Assembly: GCA_051294375.1 (NCBI GenBank)
Contig: CM119269.1
Span: 10,522,883-10,586,882, forward strand
DNA length: 64,000 nucleotides
DNA from: Paraspadella gotoi
Lineage: Eukaryota > Chaetognatha
Direction: 5' to 3'
Shown: positions 22,610-35,800 of the stretch, piece by piece
Numbering within the stretch: the stretch's first letter is position 1
Layout: each line of letters starts with the position of its first letter
Position numbers and translations under genes: made by a program
Notes under the pieces: model-generated
What the model was told of the DNA's origin: nothing
What the model saw: only the letters and a program-made list of their open reading frames with translations
Database searches by the model: none

Positions 22610-23694
22610 TTTTCACCGAGATGAGTTCGGTTCGTTTTTTTTTATTGGTTCGTTTACGGGATTGCCGTTCGTTTGTTTGTTTATTTGTTTTGTTTATTTT
22701 TCTGGGGTGCCAAACTAAAAGCGTAATTCGTCGAGGGCTGGCGACGAATAAATTTTGTACTCGACTTTCCGTGTTGATTCTACTCTTTGAGAAAAAAAAA
22801 TCGAATTCTTGTTTATTTCTAGTTAGGAATTTCGAAGATAAAAATTAAACTGAGACGACGTAAATACAATTTAACTGTTGTATTTATTTGGGGAAAAAAA
22901 CTTGCCACTTATGATTTGTTTTCTACCTTTTCCATGACCGCGTCACAACAGCTTAACACAGGCTTCTTTAAAGCTAAAATCGCAGCATATAAAACCTTTT
23001 CCAAGACCGGAACACAAAACCGCCTTCTTTGCCGAAACTGCATTCATAACATCTTCCTCTTTCGAAGAGTTATTCATTCATCATTATATTCATGAGTCTG
23101 ATGTCATCTCTTCGCCTTTCAGATCGCAAAAAGGAAAGGGAAGCGGGATTGAGTCGGCGCGAGCGGGTCTCGCGGTTACATTCGGAATCTCATTTCGGAT
23201 TCCCGTATGTAATCTGCTTTCGACGTCGAAAAAACGCGTTATCAGTTTTTGACAGATTTTTATTATTTAGAATATGTATGCATTGCGTGTTTATCAAACT
23301 GATTTTGCTATTGAGAATGGCAATGAATTTAAAAAAAAAAAAAAAAATTCTATAATACTCTTTCAAAAAAAATTAAAAATTTAGAATGGAGAAAATTAAG
23401 AAAATCATTTAAAAAAAAAAAAGGAAAAAAAAATAAAAAGGTTCCAAATGATTATAACCCACCCAATTTTTTTCCGATCCTCACTTCCCCCTTTTTGTAA
23501 CCATCAAAACCTCTCAATCCTCCCCTTTTTCTTTGAAGAACCCCCCCCCAATTCGTGGACTCGGTCGCAACCGAGTTGGGTCCTCTCCTTATGAGACCAT
23601 GAGAACCGAGTATGAGTCTCTTCCTAACCATTAATGGCTTTTCCTTGTTCCTTCTTTCCTCTTTTTTCATTTCCTTCATCCTTTCTTCATTACT

Positions 23695-24946
23695 NNNNNN
23701 NNNNNNNNNNNNNNNNNNNNNNNNNNNNNNNNNNNNNNNNNNNNNNNNNNNNNNNNNNNNNNNNNNNNNNNNNNNNNNNNNNNNNNNNNNNNNNNNNNNN
23801 NNNNNNNNNNNNNNNNNNNNNNNNNNNNNNNNNNNNNNNNNNNNNNNNNNNNNNNNNNNNNNNNNNNNNNNNNNNNNTCCATTTTGCGCTAACGTCTCTT
23901 TCCGTCTAATTTCCAGGAAGAGAAAAAACATTAGCATCCGTTGTTTCATTCTTTTTGGTTTCTCTCCTTCATTAGATTTTTCGCTTTAAAAGAAAATGAT
24001 ATTTAGCTTTTTTCCTTCTTTGGTTAAAAAGTTAAATTCATTAAATATTTTACGTATTGGGTTCTTACAGATATACAGTCAGAAATAAAAAAAATACTAA
24101 TTATANNNNNNNNNNNNNNNNNNNNNNNNNNNNNNNNNNNNNNNNNNNNNNNNNNNNNNNNNNNNNNNNNNNNNNNNNNNNNNNNNNNNNNNNNNNNNNN
24201 NNNNNNNNNNNNNNNNNNNNNNNNNNNNNNNNNNNNNNNNNNNNNNNNNNNNNNNNNNNNNNNNNNNNNNNNNNNNNNNNNNNNNNNNNNNNNNNNNNNN
24301 NNNNNNNNNNNNNNNNNNNNNNNNNNNNNNNNNNNNNNNNNNNNNNNNNNNNNNNNNNNNNNNNNNNNNNNNNNNNNNNNNNNNNNNNNNNNNNNNNNNN
24401 NNNNNNNNNNNNNNNNNNNNNNNNNNNNNNNATGGAGGATTTGAAAATTAAGTTAAGTCAAAAAGTTATGGAATCAAAGAGTTTTTTGAGGCAATGAAGA
24501 AGTTCGGAAGTTGAGACGTTGAGAAGTGAAGAAGTCGAGAATTGGATAAGTTGAAAAGGGGAGATGTTGAAAAGTCGATAGATCCAGAAGATGAGGAGTC
24601 AGGGAGTCGAGATTTGGAGATGTCTTGAAGTCGAGAAATCCAAAAGCCTTTGTTTTCGACTGAGGTTATTTCTCTCTGAATAAAATAAATCATGAATTAA
24701 GATATCATCCCTACGTNNNNNNNNNNNNNNNNNNNNNNNNNNNNNNNNNNNNNNNNNNNNNNNNNNNNNNNNNNNNNNNNNNNNNNNNNNNNNNNNNNNN
24801 NNNNNNNNNNNNNNNNNNNNNNNNNNNNNNNNNNNNNNNNNNNNNNNNNNNNNNNNNNNNNNNNNNNNNNNNNNNNNNNNNNNNNNNNNNNNNNNNNNNN
24901 NNNNNNNNNNNNNNNNNNNNNNNNNNNNNNNNNNNNNNNNNNNNNN
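23695..24946. other. Three gaps with degenerate AAGTTGAGA minisatellite between them
   Basis: Unknown bases occupy 23,695-23,877, 24,106-24,431 and 24,717-24,946. Between the second and third, 24,490-24,640 consists of degenerate copies of a ~9-10 base unit near AAGTTGAGA/AAGTCGAGA. On the minus strand it reads as STS/FSTSQL-type low complexity. No gene is visible. Confidence 0.8.
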
Positions 24947-25877
24947 AGCGAAAAATCCTTTTCTGCATCGCAAACGAAACCTTTCCTTCTTTGGAAATGT
25001 TGCGAGAGTTTTGGCTTAGGACAGCGCGATTCATGATTCACTGTCTGGATTATTGATCTATGTACTAGGATTTCAAAATAGAACTTACCATTATTGTTTA
25101 CTCTAACTTTTGTTATTTTAATAAAAAAATTAATTCTGAGGCAAATTGAATAAAAGATATAATTGTGTCATTCTAGTAGGATCAACTGGACTGCGATCCC
25201 TCAAATCTCTGGGCCACGATCGTTACCTCTTTATTATTGTCGCCACTGCGAACATGTTTGAAACATAGATAATTGCCATTTACGCTTTTACTATAGTATT
25301 TAACTTTACGTAAAAAATGAGACACTCATAATTGTATAGTAGTCAAGAGAACACTTAAGTAAGTATTGTTTGTAGAGATCTTCTAATTTAATGGAAAGCT
25401 TCTTTTATATTCCTCTATTTTGCCTCACAAGGATTTGAGTTTGATATATGTTAATTTTATTATTGTTTAATGTTTATTAATGAATTGTTAACCGAATATT
25501 AAAGTATTGCTTGCTTAATCTTGCTATTGCTTTTTTCCTTGTTGATATGCATATAGAATATCTATATGCTTTGATTATTGTATTAAGGTCTGTTTTTAAT
25601 AACGAAAGCAATAAAAGACTTTGTTCTGGACAAAACATTTTTTATTGTTTAGCTTAAACTTTTGGAGTCAGAGACGCAACGTGCAAACGTTAAGGCAAAC
25701 CGTTCGCCACAATTCCTCATAGCGTCTGTTAATAAGTCTCCTATTCTTTTTATTTTTCGAGATTTTTTTTTCTTATTCTTTCTCTCTTTTATTTCTTTTC
25801 TTTCTTTAGCCGATCTTTTCTTTCTTTCTTCTCTTATCTTTCTTATTCTTTTCTTTCTATCTTTGCTCTGCTATATA

Positions 25878-26835
25878 TCTTTCTTCTTTCTTTCTTTCTT
25901 TCTTTCTTTTGCTTTTCCTTTCTTTCTTTTTCTTTCTTTCTTTCTTTCTTTCTTGTCCGTGACTTTCCAAAGTTTTCTTTATTCATCATACTTCGTACGT
26001 CGAACGTTGTTGCTCGTCGATTAATTTGTTGTTATGGAGCCTTTTTCATATATTATATTTTATCCTGTGTATTTTTTTTGTTTTTTGTTGTTAATAAATC
26101 GTTATCCGTTCTCTTCCGCAGTGGAAAGCACAGACAATTCTTACTTACTTATAACTTCACATCTTTGCGAAACAACCGTGGAGGACAAAAAATAAGGGAG
26201 ATTGTTGCCAGAATTCTCCCGTCACGTTGCGAGAAGAAAGATTGGCGTTCTGATGTCGTACGATCGTCAGTCAGTGCTCGTCGATTAAACTCTCATCTTC
26301 TGTGCGTCATCAAGACAACATACTTTGAGGAGTATTGTATTATATATGTGTGCAAGAGAAGATTACTGCGCTTCTCAATATGTACCTCTTCCCAATCGAG
26401 GCCTCGTCTAGCTCATCAGGTTCATTTCCAGTTGGCTCCTTCAATGTTCCAAGTTTAAAAAAAGTACGAATGTAGTCGGACAGCCTGTTGTCGGGCAGAG
26501 GCCGGTTGTCGTGCCTCGTTGTCGGCACTATTACACGTTTGTCGGCCTTCAGGTTGTTGGCTTAACATCCCGTTGTACCGAGCCAAAACAGCGTGACCTC
26601 GGTTTTCGGCCCCGTTGTCGGCCCCGTTTGTCCGGCCTCTCTTCGCACACCGGTAAGCAACCCGATCCCGAGTTCTTGCTCGACACCATTGTCGGCACAA
26701 CCGTTGTCGGGCCAATAATTTCGGTTCCCGTTCTTTATACGTCTTCCTCGCGTCGTCTTCTCCCATGACGTTGTGATTCAACGGAGGAATTTTCTCTAAA
26801 TGATTGGAATTACGTGACGTCGTTCGTTTGTCCAT
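25878..26835. repeat. Noisy copy of a (TTTC)n plus GTTGTCGGCCCC block
   Basis: It begins in (TTTC)n, then TGTCCGTGACTTTCCAAAG, a TTATTCATCAT stretch, AAATAAGGGAGATTGTTGCC, a minisatellite built on GTTGTCGGCCCC, and CCATGACGTTG. The same series occurs in the same orientation at 28,560-29,225. Relative to that copy, this one carries many scattered single-base insertions (for example TCATACTTCGTACGTCGAAC here against TCATCTTCGTCGTCGAC there). Such noise is typical of uncorrected long reads. Confidence 0.85.
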
Positions 26836-27062
26836 ATTCGTACAACCTTACAAGCTCATCAATCGCCCTTCCGTGCGGCGTCGTTGTCTTGCAAACAATC
26901 CCGCATCATTCTCAAGCCACCACCCAGCACTACCCCCCGCTCTGCCTGCGGAAATTCCTATTGCAGACTGGCGGTGCGCCATATTTGATTCTTTTGTGAA
27001 TTTCTCTCTTCTATTTCGGCCGCGTCAAGCGGCTTCCCCAACACCCAGCATATTGCGAGACC

Positions 27063-27168
27063 GGCGAGTCGAGAAGAGGAGAGAGAGAGTAGGAGAGAGG
27101 AAGAGAATGAAGAGAGAGAGAGAGAGAGAAGAGAGAAGAGAAGGAGAGGAGAGAGGAGAGAAAAGCCT
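27063..27168. repeat. (GA)n-rich tract
   Basis: GA repeat with AGGA and GAAGA interruptions. Confidence 0.9.
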
Positions 27169-27365
27169 GCAACCTATTAGAAATTACATTACCGGTAGGA
27201 GTTGGAACAGCGATAATGCCCCTTTCCCCTCTGGAACCGCTGAAATTATTCCATTTTCAATATTCTCTTTTTATGCCCGTCTTACCACAAATCTACCATG
27301 AATTGAGACAAAAGACGTTTCCCTTGATATGTAGGGGGTGAAAGAGGAGAAAAAAACAACCACTG

Positions 27366-27468
27366 GAGAGAGAGAGGAGGAGAAGAGATTTGAGAGAGGA
27401 CGAGAAGAAGAGTGAGAGAGAGAGAGAGACGAGAGAGAGAAGAGACGGAGAGAGAGAGAGAGAGAGAA
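27366..27468. repeat. (GA)n-rich tract
   Basis: A second GA block 200 bases downstream of the last, with interruptions. Confidence 0.9.
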
Positions 27469-28534
27469 CGCGAAAACAGGTAGCTGCGATCTCAAGATAC
27501 AACGTTAATTAATGAATACGAATAATCCTGCCTTTTGCGCGTTTCTCTGTTGTTGCATAAATTAGATTAAGTGATTTAGGAAAAAGGAAAAGAAAAAAAG
27601 AGGAAAGAAGGAAAAGAGCAATGACCCCTCCAAGAGCGTGTGCGGCGAAGGAGAAAAAAAATGCCATTGGGTGAAAAAAAAAAAAAAACAGTGATGTCAC
27701 TACATGTAACTGATTAAAAAAACGCACAGATCGATTTAAGTAAACAAGAGCAAAAACCGATATTATTTCGAAAAAAAAAGGGACCGTTTTTAGATTGGGG
27801 AAGAAATAAAGGAGCTAATTGCTTGTTATGAATTAATAGGTTGGTAAATCCGCAGTGATAGCGATTACGGAGATAATTCTTCCTTTTGAGTTTCTAACTT
27901 GAGGCCATTAACCACCTTGAAAAAAATAAACTGGTCACTTTTTTTTAAAGTTCCTAAAACAATCGAATAATTCATTCATCCAACTAGCGAAAAAATGATT
28001 TGCAGTTTCGAGCGTTCGGGGCTCTCGGCGATTTAATAGTCGAATTGCGCAAAGGAAGGCTGTTTCTATTTAGGAGTTATTTTAGTATAGAAATAGAAGC
28101 GTTATAACCTATACGGTTAGAATGGCGTGCCATTAACGAAAGCTTGAAAAAAATAAACATCATTTGAAAAAACGAGTAAGGTTTGCAGAAGATCCATATG
28201 GACGCGTCTACGTTTTGCGTAAATCACGAACCAAAAAAGGAGAGTGGGAACGCTTACGGTCCTCTCTCTATCTTCCTGCTCTCTCCATCTCATCCTAATC
28301 TTTATTTCTGCCATTCTCAATCACGCTCTCCTCAGTCGCGCCTCGGTCTCTCTCTTCCTCTCTCTCTTCTCTCATCTCCTCTCTCCTCCAAACAACGGTC
28401 TCAACTAACGAAACAAGTGATTTTTCGCAATTTATACCATTAAAAAAAAATTATAAAGATAAGATCAGTTAAAACGGTGAAAATTCGCAATCTTTTTATT
28501 TAGGTCTTCAAGATTCTGTTAAAAAACCGGTGCC

Positions 28535-28559
28535 NNNNNNNNNNNNNNNNNNNNNNNNN
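28535..28559. other. 25-N gap
   Basis: Exactly 25 unknown bases. The sequence to the right starts in (TTTC)n and is the cleaner copy of 25,878-26,835. Confidence 1.
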
Positions 28560-28595
<36 letters not shown>

Positions 28596-29225
28596 GTCCG
28601 TGACTTTCCAAGTTTTCTTTATTCATCATCTTCGTCGTCGACGTCGTCGTTAATGTTGTTTGGGAGCCTTCATATATTATTTATCTGTGTATTTTTGTTG
28701 TTAATAATCGTTATCGTCTCCGCAAAGTGAAAGCATCTTACTTCATTATGGAACCGTGGAGGAAAAAATAAGGGAGATTGTTGCCAGAATCTCGTTGCGG
28801 AAGAAGATCGTTCTGATGTCGTCGTCGTCGTCGTCGTCGTCGTTAAATCTCATCTTTGTCGTCATCAACATATTAAAAGCATAAAAGGCAAGATTACTCG
28901 CTCTCATTGTACTCCATCGGCCTCCTAGTTCAGCTTTCCATNNNNNNNNNNNNNNNNNNNNNNNNNNNNNNNNNNNNNNNNNNNNNNNNNNNNNNNNNNN
29001 NNNNNNNNNNNNNNNNNNNNNNNNNNNNNNNNNNNNNNNNNNNNNNNNNNNNNNNNNNNNNNNNNNNNNNNNNNNNNNNNNNNNNNNNNNNNNNGCCCCG
29101 TTGTCGGCCCCGTTTTGCCACCATTGTCGGCCCCGTTGTCGGCCTCGTTCGTCGTCTTCCTCCGTCGTCTTCCTCCATGACGTTGATATCAACGATTTTC
29201 TAAATGATGGAATTCGTCGTCGTTG
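28560..29225. repeat. Clean copy of the 25,878-26,835 block, with internal gap
   Basis: Contains (TTTC)n, a perfect (GTC)n at 28,818-28,843, unknown bases at 28,942-29,094 and the minisatellite motif GTTGTCGGCCCC at 29,095-29,140. The noisy partner has no gap at the matching place, and its extra sequence there is the same minisatellite. The internal gap therefore probably holds more 12-base units. Confidence 0.85.
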
Positions 29226-29248
29226 TCCTCCTCATCGTCGCCTTCGTC

Positions 29249-29348
29249 NNNNNNNNNNNNNNNNNNNNNNNNNNNNNNNNNNNNNNNNNNNNNNNNNNNN
29301 NNNNNNNNNNNNNNNNNNNNNNNNNNNNNNNNNNNNNNNNNNNNNNNN
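29249..29348. other. 100-N gap
   Basis: Exactly 100 unknown bases, which suggests a placeholder of unknown size, at a GTC-rich left edge and a GC-rich right edge. Confidence 1.
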
Positions 29349-29359
29349 GCGGGGAATTC

Positions 29360-31150
29360 GGGGCGCCGGGAGGCGGGAGGCGAAACCTGGCCAGGCGACA
29401 TTCGTCTGAGAAGGAACTGAAGATTCGCTGATTAATGCGAGGAGGAAAAAAAAAAAAGGGAAAGGAAAGAAAGTTGATGAGAGAAAAGAAAAAAAAGATG
29501 AGGAAAAAGGCGCAAGTTAAAAGAGAAAAAGGGGGAGGGCGAAAAAAAAGGGAATAACAAAAATAAGAAATAAAAAGAAAAAAAATGCCAGAAAAAAAAC
29601 TTCGTCTGGCATTCGATGCCCAGAAATTTTTTCTCCCCGACAGTTATAAGGTGAGGCGGTAAAGAGTGAGTTAGAAAGTAGTGAAATTAAGGTGGGGGAG
29701 CCGAAATAAATACCTGATAGAAGATGGAATAAAAAGTAAAAAGTATGATCAAAACCCAAAACGATGAAATAAAAGAATATACTAATGGAGTCCCCTTTAT
29801 ATAATTGAAAACATTTCTTTGAATCATTATACCGCATCAGTACACTTCATGATAGGTAACTTTGGGAAGTGAATAAACTCGACTGCGAGAATGTTTTTTT
29901 GATTCAATGCTTGCAGGGATCATGCCTGTTTATTTCTTTCTATATTGGTTGTACCATTACGTGCGCATATATTTTATTGCACTTTGCAAACTAGTTTAGA
30001 GTTTGCTAATCATATAATTACTAACTATTTCTTCAACTTCTTTCCCATTTTTCATCCATTTAAAATCTTTAACCTCCGGCCCCTCCGGACTGTTTTTTCC
30101 TATCCGATTTCAAAATCTCCCCGACAAAAACAATTCCCACTTTGAATCTTAAAATCGATTCCAGTTCGATCAATTTTTTATTTCTTTTTTGAGTCACGCG
30201 ATTGAAAAATGTTGTTCTTTTGACGGCGTGGCCGTGACACGTTTGACCACGGGAATTCGGGTCGAGGACATTGAGATCGAGACCACGGCGGAACAGTCTG
30301 ACGTTGAGACTTTTGAATCGCGACAAATAACGAGACGAGGGATATAGAAAAAAAAAAAGTTCGGTCGTGGGAGGAATACGTTTTGGCCAACCCGGATTCG
30401 ATCACCGGAACCATATCATCCCATGAACGAAAAAGACTTTTCCAACCTGATTTTGAATCAAGCAAGACCGACGTTTGACAAGCTTTCGCTGCTGTAGAGA
30501 CACCGATTATCAACCAAGGCTTCCTCATCGAATTTTGGCTGCCATGGGTGGATCGGTAGTTTATTACAACAAGAAATATGTGTTGGCGGTTCCATTTATA
30601 CATAGCTCATTTTAATTTATTCTTTTTCTTAGATTACTAAAAAGGTATCATAGTGAATTAGGTTAGGTTAGGTTTAGCCTTCTTTCGCTAGGAAAACTGT
30701 ATATAAAAACGCTCTATTCATGTTTGATAATTATTTACTTACTTCTTTAATCATAGAAAACGAAAAAAAAGCCCTAGGGATTTTCGAAGCGTCGACGTGT
30801 TTGTCGGTTTTCGCGAAAAAACCCAAGATTAAGAGTCGAGGAAATGAAAAAAAATAAAAACACCAACAACAACAACGACCAACAACGAAAACCTGAAAAA
30901 AAAGGTTGCCAATCTGGCAATATCGATAAAAATTGAGCGATATAATTATGTCAGAGAGAGAGAGAAATCTGAGGAGAGAGAGAAAGAGAGTAGAGATTTG
31001 ATTTTTGATTTGATTTTATTAATGCTCATGTGAATGTTTAACACCAGTAACAATGTAACAGTTAATGAGCCCGTACATATACATGTATGTACACATTTTT
31101 AAAGAAATGTAAATTTAACCATTAACAAAACAAAAAATACAAAGTGGACT
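29360..31150. other. No supported gene; A-rich and unique DNA
   Basis: 29,430-29,600 is A/G-rich low complexity. A 141-codon minus-strand frame at 30,178-30,603 is not low complexity but has no recognisable domain or splice context. TTAGGTTAGGTTAGG at ~30,659-30,673 is three telomere-like pentamers, too few to call a telomeric array. Confidence 0.6.
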
Positions 31151-31229
31151 AATTATATACATAGTTTTAAAATTTCAGTATTACACATTAGATCCCGTCC
31201 TTTTTTAACGTTCCACACTCTCTCTATCC

Positions 31230-31440
31230 GTAATAGGACTGAGAGAGAGAGAGAGAGGGAGAGAGAGAAGAGAGAGGAGAGAGGATAGAGAGAGAGAGAG
31301 GAGAGGAAGAAGAAAGAAAGAGGAAAAAAAAAGAGAAGACTGAGAGAGAGAGGAGAGAGAGAGAGAGAGAGAGAGAGTGAGAGAGAGAGAGAGACGCGTG
31401 CGAGAAGGGAGAGAGAGAGAGAGATAGAGAGGCAGAGAGA
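31230..31440. repeat. Compound (GA)n tract, ~200 bp
   Basis: The longest near-continuous GA-rich block in the window, with AAG, TAG and CGCGTG interruptions. Confidence 0.95.
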
Positions 31441-31449
31441 CCAATGAAT

Positions 31450-32761
31450 ACAGGAAAAGAATCTTATACGCAACTCTGGGAAGAGAAGAGAAGATGAAAG
31501 AAGAAGCGGCAGCTCAAGTTTTTTAAAAACAGCTTCTCACCGCTTCCTCTCCCTTCCACCCCATTTCACCCCCTTTCCACCATCTTTCCACCTTCTTTTT
31601 TCCAACCCTTTCTCCCGCCTTTCCACCCCTTCCAACTCACTTTCCAATCCCCCCCCTTCACTACGCAGTTTTCAAAACTCAGAAGCCTTCTGCATTCCTC
31701 CGTCGTTATTTTCCTTCCTTCCCCTTTTGTTTTGCTTTTCCCCCATCGAGTCTTCCAAGGGTTTTTTCGATTTTTAACGTAGCCTCGCTTTGGTTCCTCT
31801 CCGCCCAGCGGGCGTGCGGAGTGCCCGGGCGGGCCAGCGGTCAAAAATGAACGATAGAAAACGGTTGAGGTAGAGGAATGCGAAGGAGGAAATCGGAAAT
31901 GGAAATGGGTACGGAAGGGAAAGAGACGAAATAGAAAAGGACGATGGAAAAGAAGAAGCGACGGAAAATTTGTCAATGAGAATTGAAAGTTAAAAAAGTA
32001 AAGAAGGGCGATATAGGATAGAGAAAAGATAGTTAAATGAACGGGACGAAAAGTTGAAGTGATTGAGAGCGAAAGACGAAAAATTTGGGGAGATAGAAAA
32101 CCAAAGAAATATCTCGGCAGTAATCCTACATCTTACCAGTTGCTAGTATTTTAAAATTTATTCATGTTTAATTTTTTTTAATTCTCAAATTTAGTATTTT
32201 GGGGCGAATCATAATTTTGAGAATATTCTTACGGACACCTTCTACATTATAATAGTTTCTCTTACATTAATTATAAAATAAACAGACCTTGACGCTGAAA
32301 TTGAAGTTCGCTCAGACTTTATCTCCATAAATTTACTCAAAAATTTCAACTCAAAATTAAAGAGAAAATGTAAAACATGTCGACAATTTTAGTCGTTGTC
32401 GCGTCTCTTCTCGTTCATCGATCGTCGGTCGTGTGGTCGTCGTTTTCGTCCTTTGTCCTCAATCATCCAATCAATCGGAAACTTGTTTTTTTCTCATTTG
32501 ACGACTCATTTGGCAGGCGTCCTCTCCTTTGGTCTTACAGCCACGCCTACCACGAAGATAAGTAGAGACAGAAAAAAAAAAACAGAAGCGAAATAAATTT
32601 ACAAAAGATAAGAGGAAGCATCAGCGGCGATGGCTTCCAACGCTTTTCTCTCTTGATTGCGAAAAAACGTAAAACTTCATAGAAATTAAAAATCTGACGA
32701 CCGAGAGAGAGAGGGAGAGAGAGAGAGAGAGGAAGAGAGAGAGAGTTAGAGATGAGGAAGA

Positions 32762-32800
<39 letters not shown>

Positions 32801-35800
32801 TCTTCTTTTCTCATGAATTTCTCCACTCTAATATATAAGGATCGGTCGTGTAAAATGTAAAGTGTCTATTTGGCAAGAATTTTTAGATTGTTTTGGGAGA
32901 CGTTGAGGAGAATTGCGATATAATCTTACAACTCAAGAAACGCAGCTCTTCCGTTATCTGTGAACGGGGTTTTTCGCAATTCTGCATCATTCGGCTTCGG
33001 CGCAGCTGTCCCCTAGTCCGCGACGCAGCACCGCTCCGTTGCTGCTTTCCGGACACCCCACTGCATTTCCTGGCACCCGCGCTGCACTCTACTTGAACCT
33101 TTCACCCAATGACCCCGCGTCGCCCGTCCTTTCAGTTTTCTCGGTCACCGATCACGACGTTCGGGCGAGTTCCACTTATTGCGGCCTTCGTTGCGTCTCT
33201 CTTGTCCCCCTTAGACTCTACGTAGCTGACGTGCTCTTCGCTTGTCGCGCGCCTCATTATTTCAGCGCTTATATTGCCGCCTAGATTTCGGAGTCATGTT
33301 TAAAAAATATCTTAGTTGCCTTTTTTGAAGGCTATTTTCTCCAAATGTTAATAATAATATTTGTCATTTGAATTTATAAATTTCGTTCGACGAAATCGCG
33401 AGTTCGATCACAACCCTCAATCTGCGCCCGACGTTTTCATTTTCTTCCAGCGTCAACAACAAACAATCACCTTCGCCAATTCTACTTCAATTCCCACGGC
33501 CCCCCTTACAGCCCCCTCCCCTTAAGCCGTCGGCCTGCGCCCCCCCTTTTTCACTTCGCGTCCGTCAACAAACAAACAGAGGAATAAAATCACGTCGTCC
33601 GATCAACTCTACCCTGTCCATCACAAACCCTCTCCACGGCCACCCTCATCAACTTTCTACTCTCCACTTCGAAAAAACGTTTTTTTTTCGAAAAAACCCA
33701 CCCTTCCACCCAAACTATCAACACCCATTCTCCTCTCTCTTCTCTCTCTCTTCTCTCTCTCTCTCTTCTCTCTCTCTCTCTTCTCTTCTCTCTCTCTCTC
33801 TCTCTCTCTACTTGGTCTACACCCCGAAAGCTATTAAAAGACGGTCCCGTCATAACAGCGTCAAAACAATTAACAAGAACGGCGTCGGCGCGGCGGTGCG
33901 GCGGCGGCGGCGCTCGATGGAACGAGAACGCCGCCTTTCGCCGACGGGCCGTCTGAAAATTACAAAGTCCGATTACAAACTGGGCTTAATTCGTTCAACG
34001 GCGGGGGGGCGGGCGAGATAAGGGAATAGTGGAGATCAGGCGTAACAAGTCAAAGAAGGAATACTCGCGAAATGGCAAGTGGCATAAAATGGAAGAGAAC
34101 TAATGGCAAAAATGAGAAAATTGGAAACCCGATGGCCGACGGTTGAAGAGATTTCCGAGAGAGAGGGAGAGTTCCGGAAGAGATTCGTAAGACGAATTGT
34201 CAAAGTTGAAAAAGTATGTAATGATATTGATAAGTGATTTCTGAAGAAAGCAAATGTCCGACGAACTGTTCTGTGCTTTTTTTTAATATAATCACAGCTT
34301 TCAGCGAAAAAAAAAAGTTGAGAAAAGACAATTTAAGATGCAAATTCGAACCACCGACCCATACGGCAAAAGAAATCTCTAATTTCTGTATATAATAATA
34401 AGCTCAAAAATAAAAAGATTGTAGGTTATGTTATTGTGGAAGATCTAACCCACCATATTCAATGATGTATAGGTTTTTCTATTGCTTGTAGTCTTGTGCC
34501 ACATTTCATAGTAAGTTACAAGGTGTGTTTTAACTTTTAAACCTTTCTTCGGCCAATATTTTGTTACGTATCCTTCGCGAGTTACTTTTCTTAATCAGAA
34601 AAAAATTTTCAACTTGAATTCTGTGATTTACAGCGAGCGTAGTAGGGGCGAGGCTATGGGATTAAGAAACGACGACGACGACGACGACGACGACGAAAAC
34701 ATGGCGCGAAGTAACCATCTTGAACAGCCAGGACAAATACTTTGAATTATTACGGTGGCACAATGACAACGCTGATGAAAGATCAAAACTAGGACGTTCG
34801 GTGAAGGGGACCTAAACAGTAAACCAATCGTGACGTCGGTCAAACAAAACATGGTTGTCTCACATATTTTTTTTTTATCACGCAAAAAAGAATTAAATCA
34901 GAAACCGAAGTTCGGCACCAAACAACAACAACAATAACTTACGACGACGACGACGATCATTGAGACGAACCGATGAAGAAAAATCGCAGGAGAAGAGTTT
35001 TTTTTTTTTTAAATTTCCCTTTGAAGTTAAAATAGAGAAAAGAGGAAGAAGAGAGTTCCGAGATCGAGTGGAAGAATTGAAAGCCGAGAGGAGAAAAAAA
35101 TGGGCGGTTAACGCGATAAGATTCGAGACTCCAAAACCCATTTGGAAAATGTTTGTGAAAACTGGGGAAATAAAAGCCTTTCGTAAAGAGAGGGAATCGG
35201 AGGGAGAAAGGCGAGAAAGGGAAGTGGGAGGATTGAAAAAGAGAAAAGGAGAGGAAAGTTGGTCGCGCAAGAAAAGGTGACACGAAAGACGGAGGAAAAG
35301 ATAATGGATCGACAGAGGGAGAAAGCCCACTGTCATCTGCGCGGAACGTAGCACAGGAAAAGTCAACCTCGAATGCACGTGTTTGAAAAAAATTGGTTAA
35401 AAAGGGAATGGGAAAAACGAAGAAAAAACATCGAAGTGGAAGAAGAAGCCGCAAAAGAAGAGCAGGCAGAAGACGAGTGATGAACTGAGATGCCCGCCAG
35501 TGAGAGGAGAGGATGCAGAGATTGGAGAGAGAGAGAAGAGAGAGAGAGAGAGAACAGAGTGCGAGATGTGAGAGCTTACGTTCTTGCTCAACTTGAGACC
35601 ATAAGCGTTTTTCCCCCCTTCCCTTTTTCTGGGGATTGCTTCTGCCTTGAGCCTCAATAGTACTTACTGAAGGAGCATAAAAAAAGAGAAAAGGATAAAA
35701 GACGCCGGGGATGAAAGAGGAAGGGAGTAAGGGAGATGAGAGAGATACGAGAGAGATGAGAGAGTTGAGAGAGAGAGAGAGAAAGAGAGGAACAAGAGAT

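Noticed and set aside
30178-30603. 141-codon minus-strand frame
   Set aside because: Composition is ordinary, but there is no domain, splice context or polyadenylation signal; kept only as a note.
30657-30675. (TTAGG)3 as an interstitial telomere and as evidence for an arthropod
   Set aside because: Three units are too few; similar TTAGG/CCTAA runs arise by chance in AT-rich DNA (also near 14,435).
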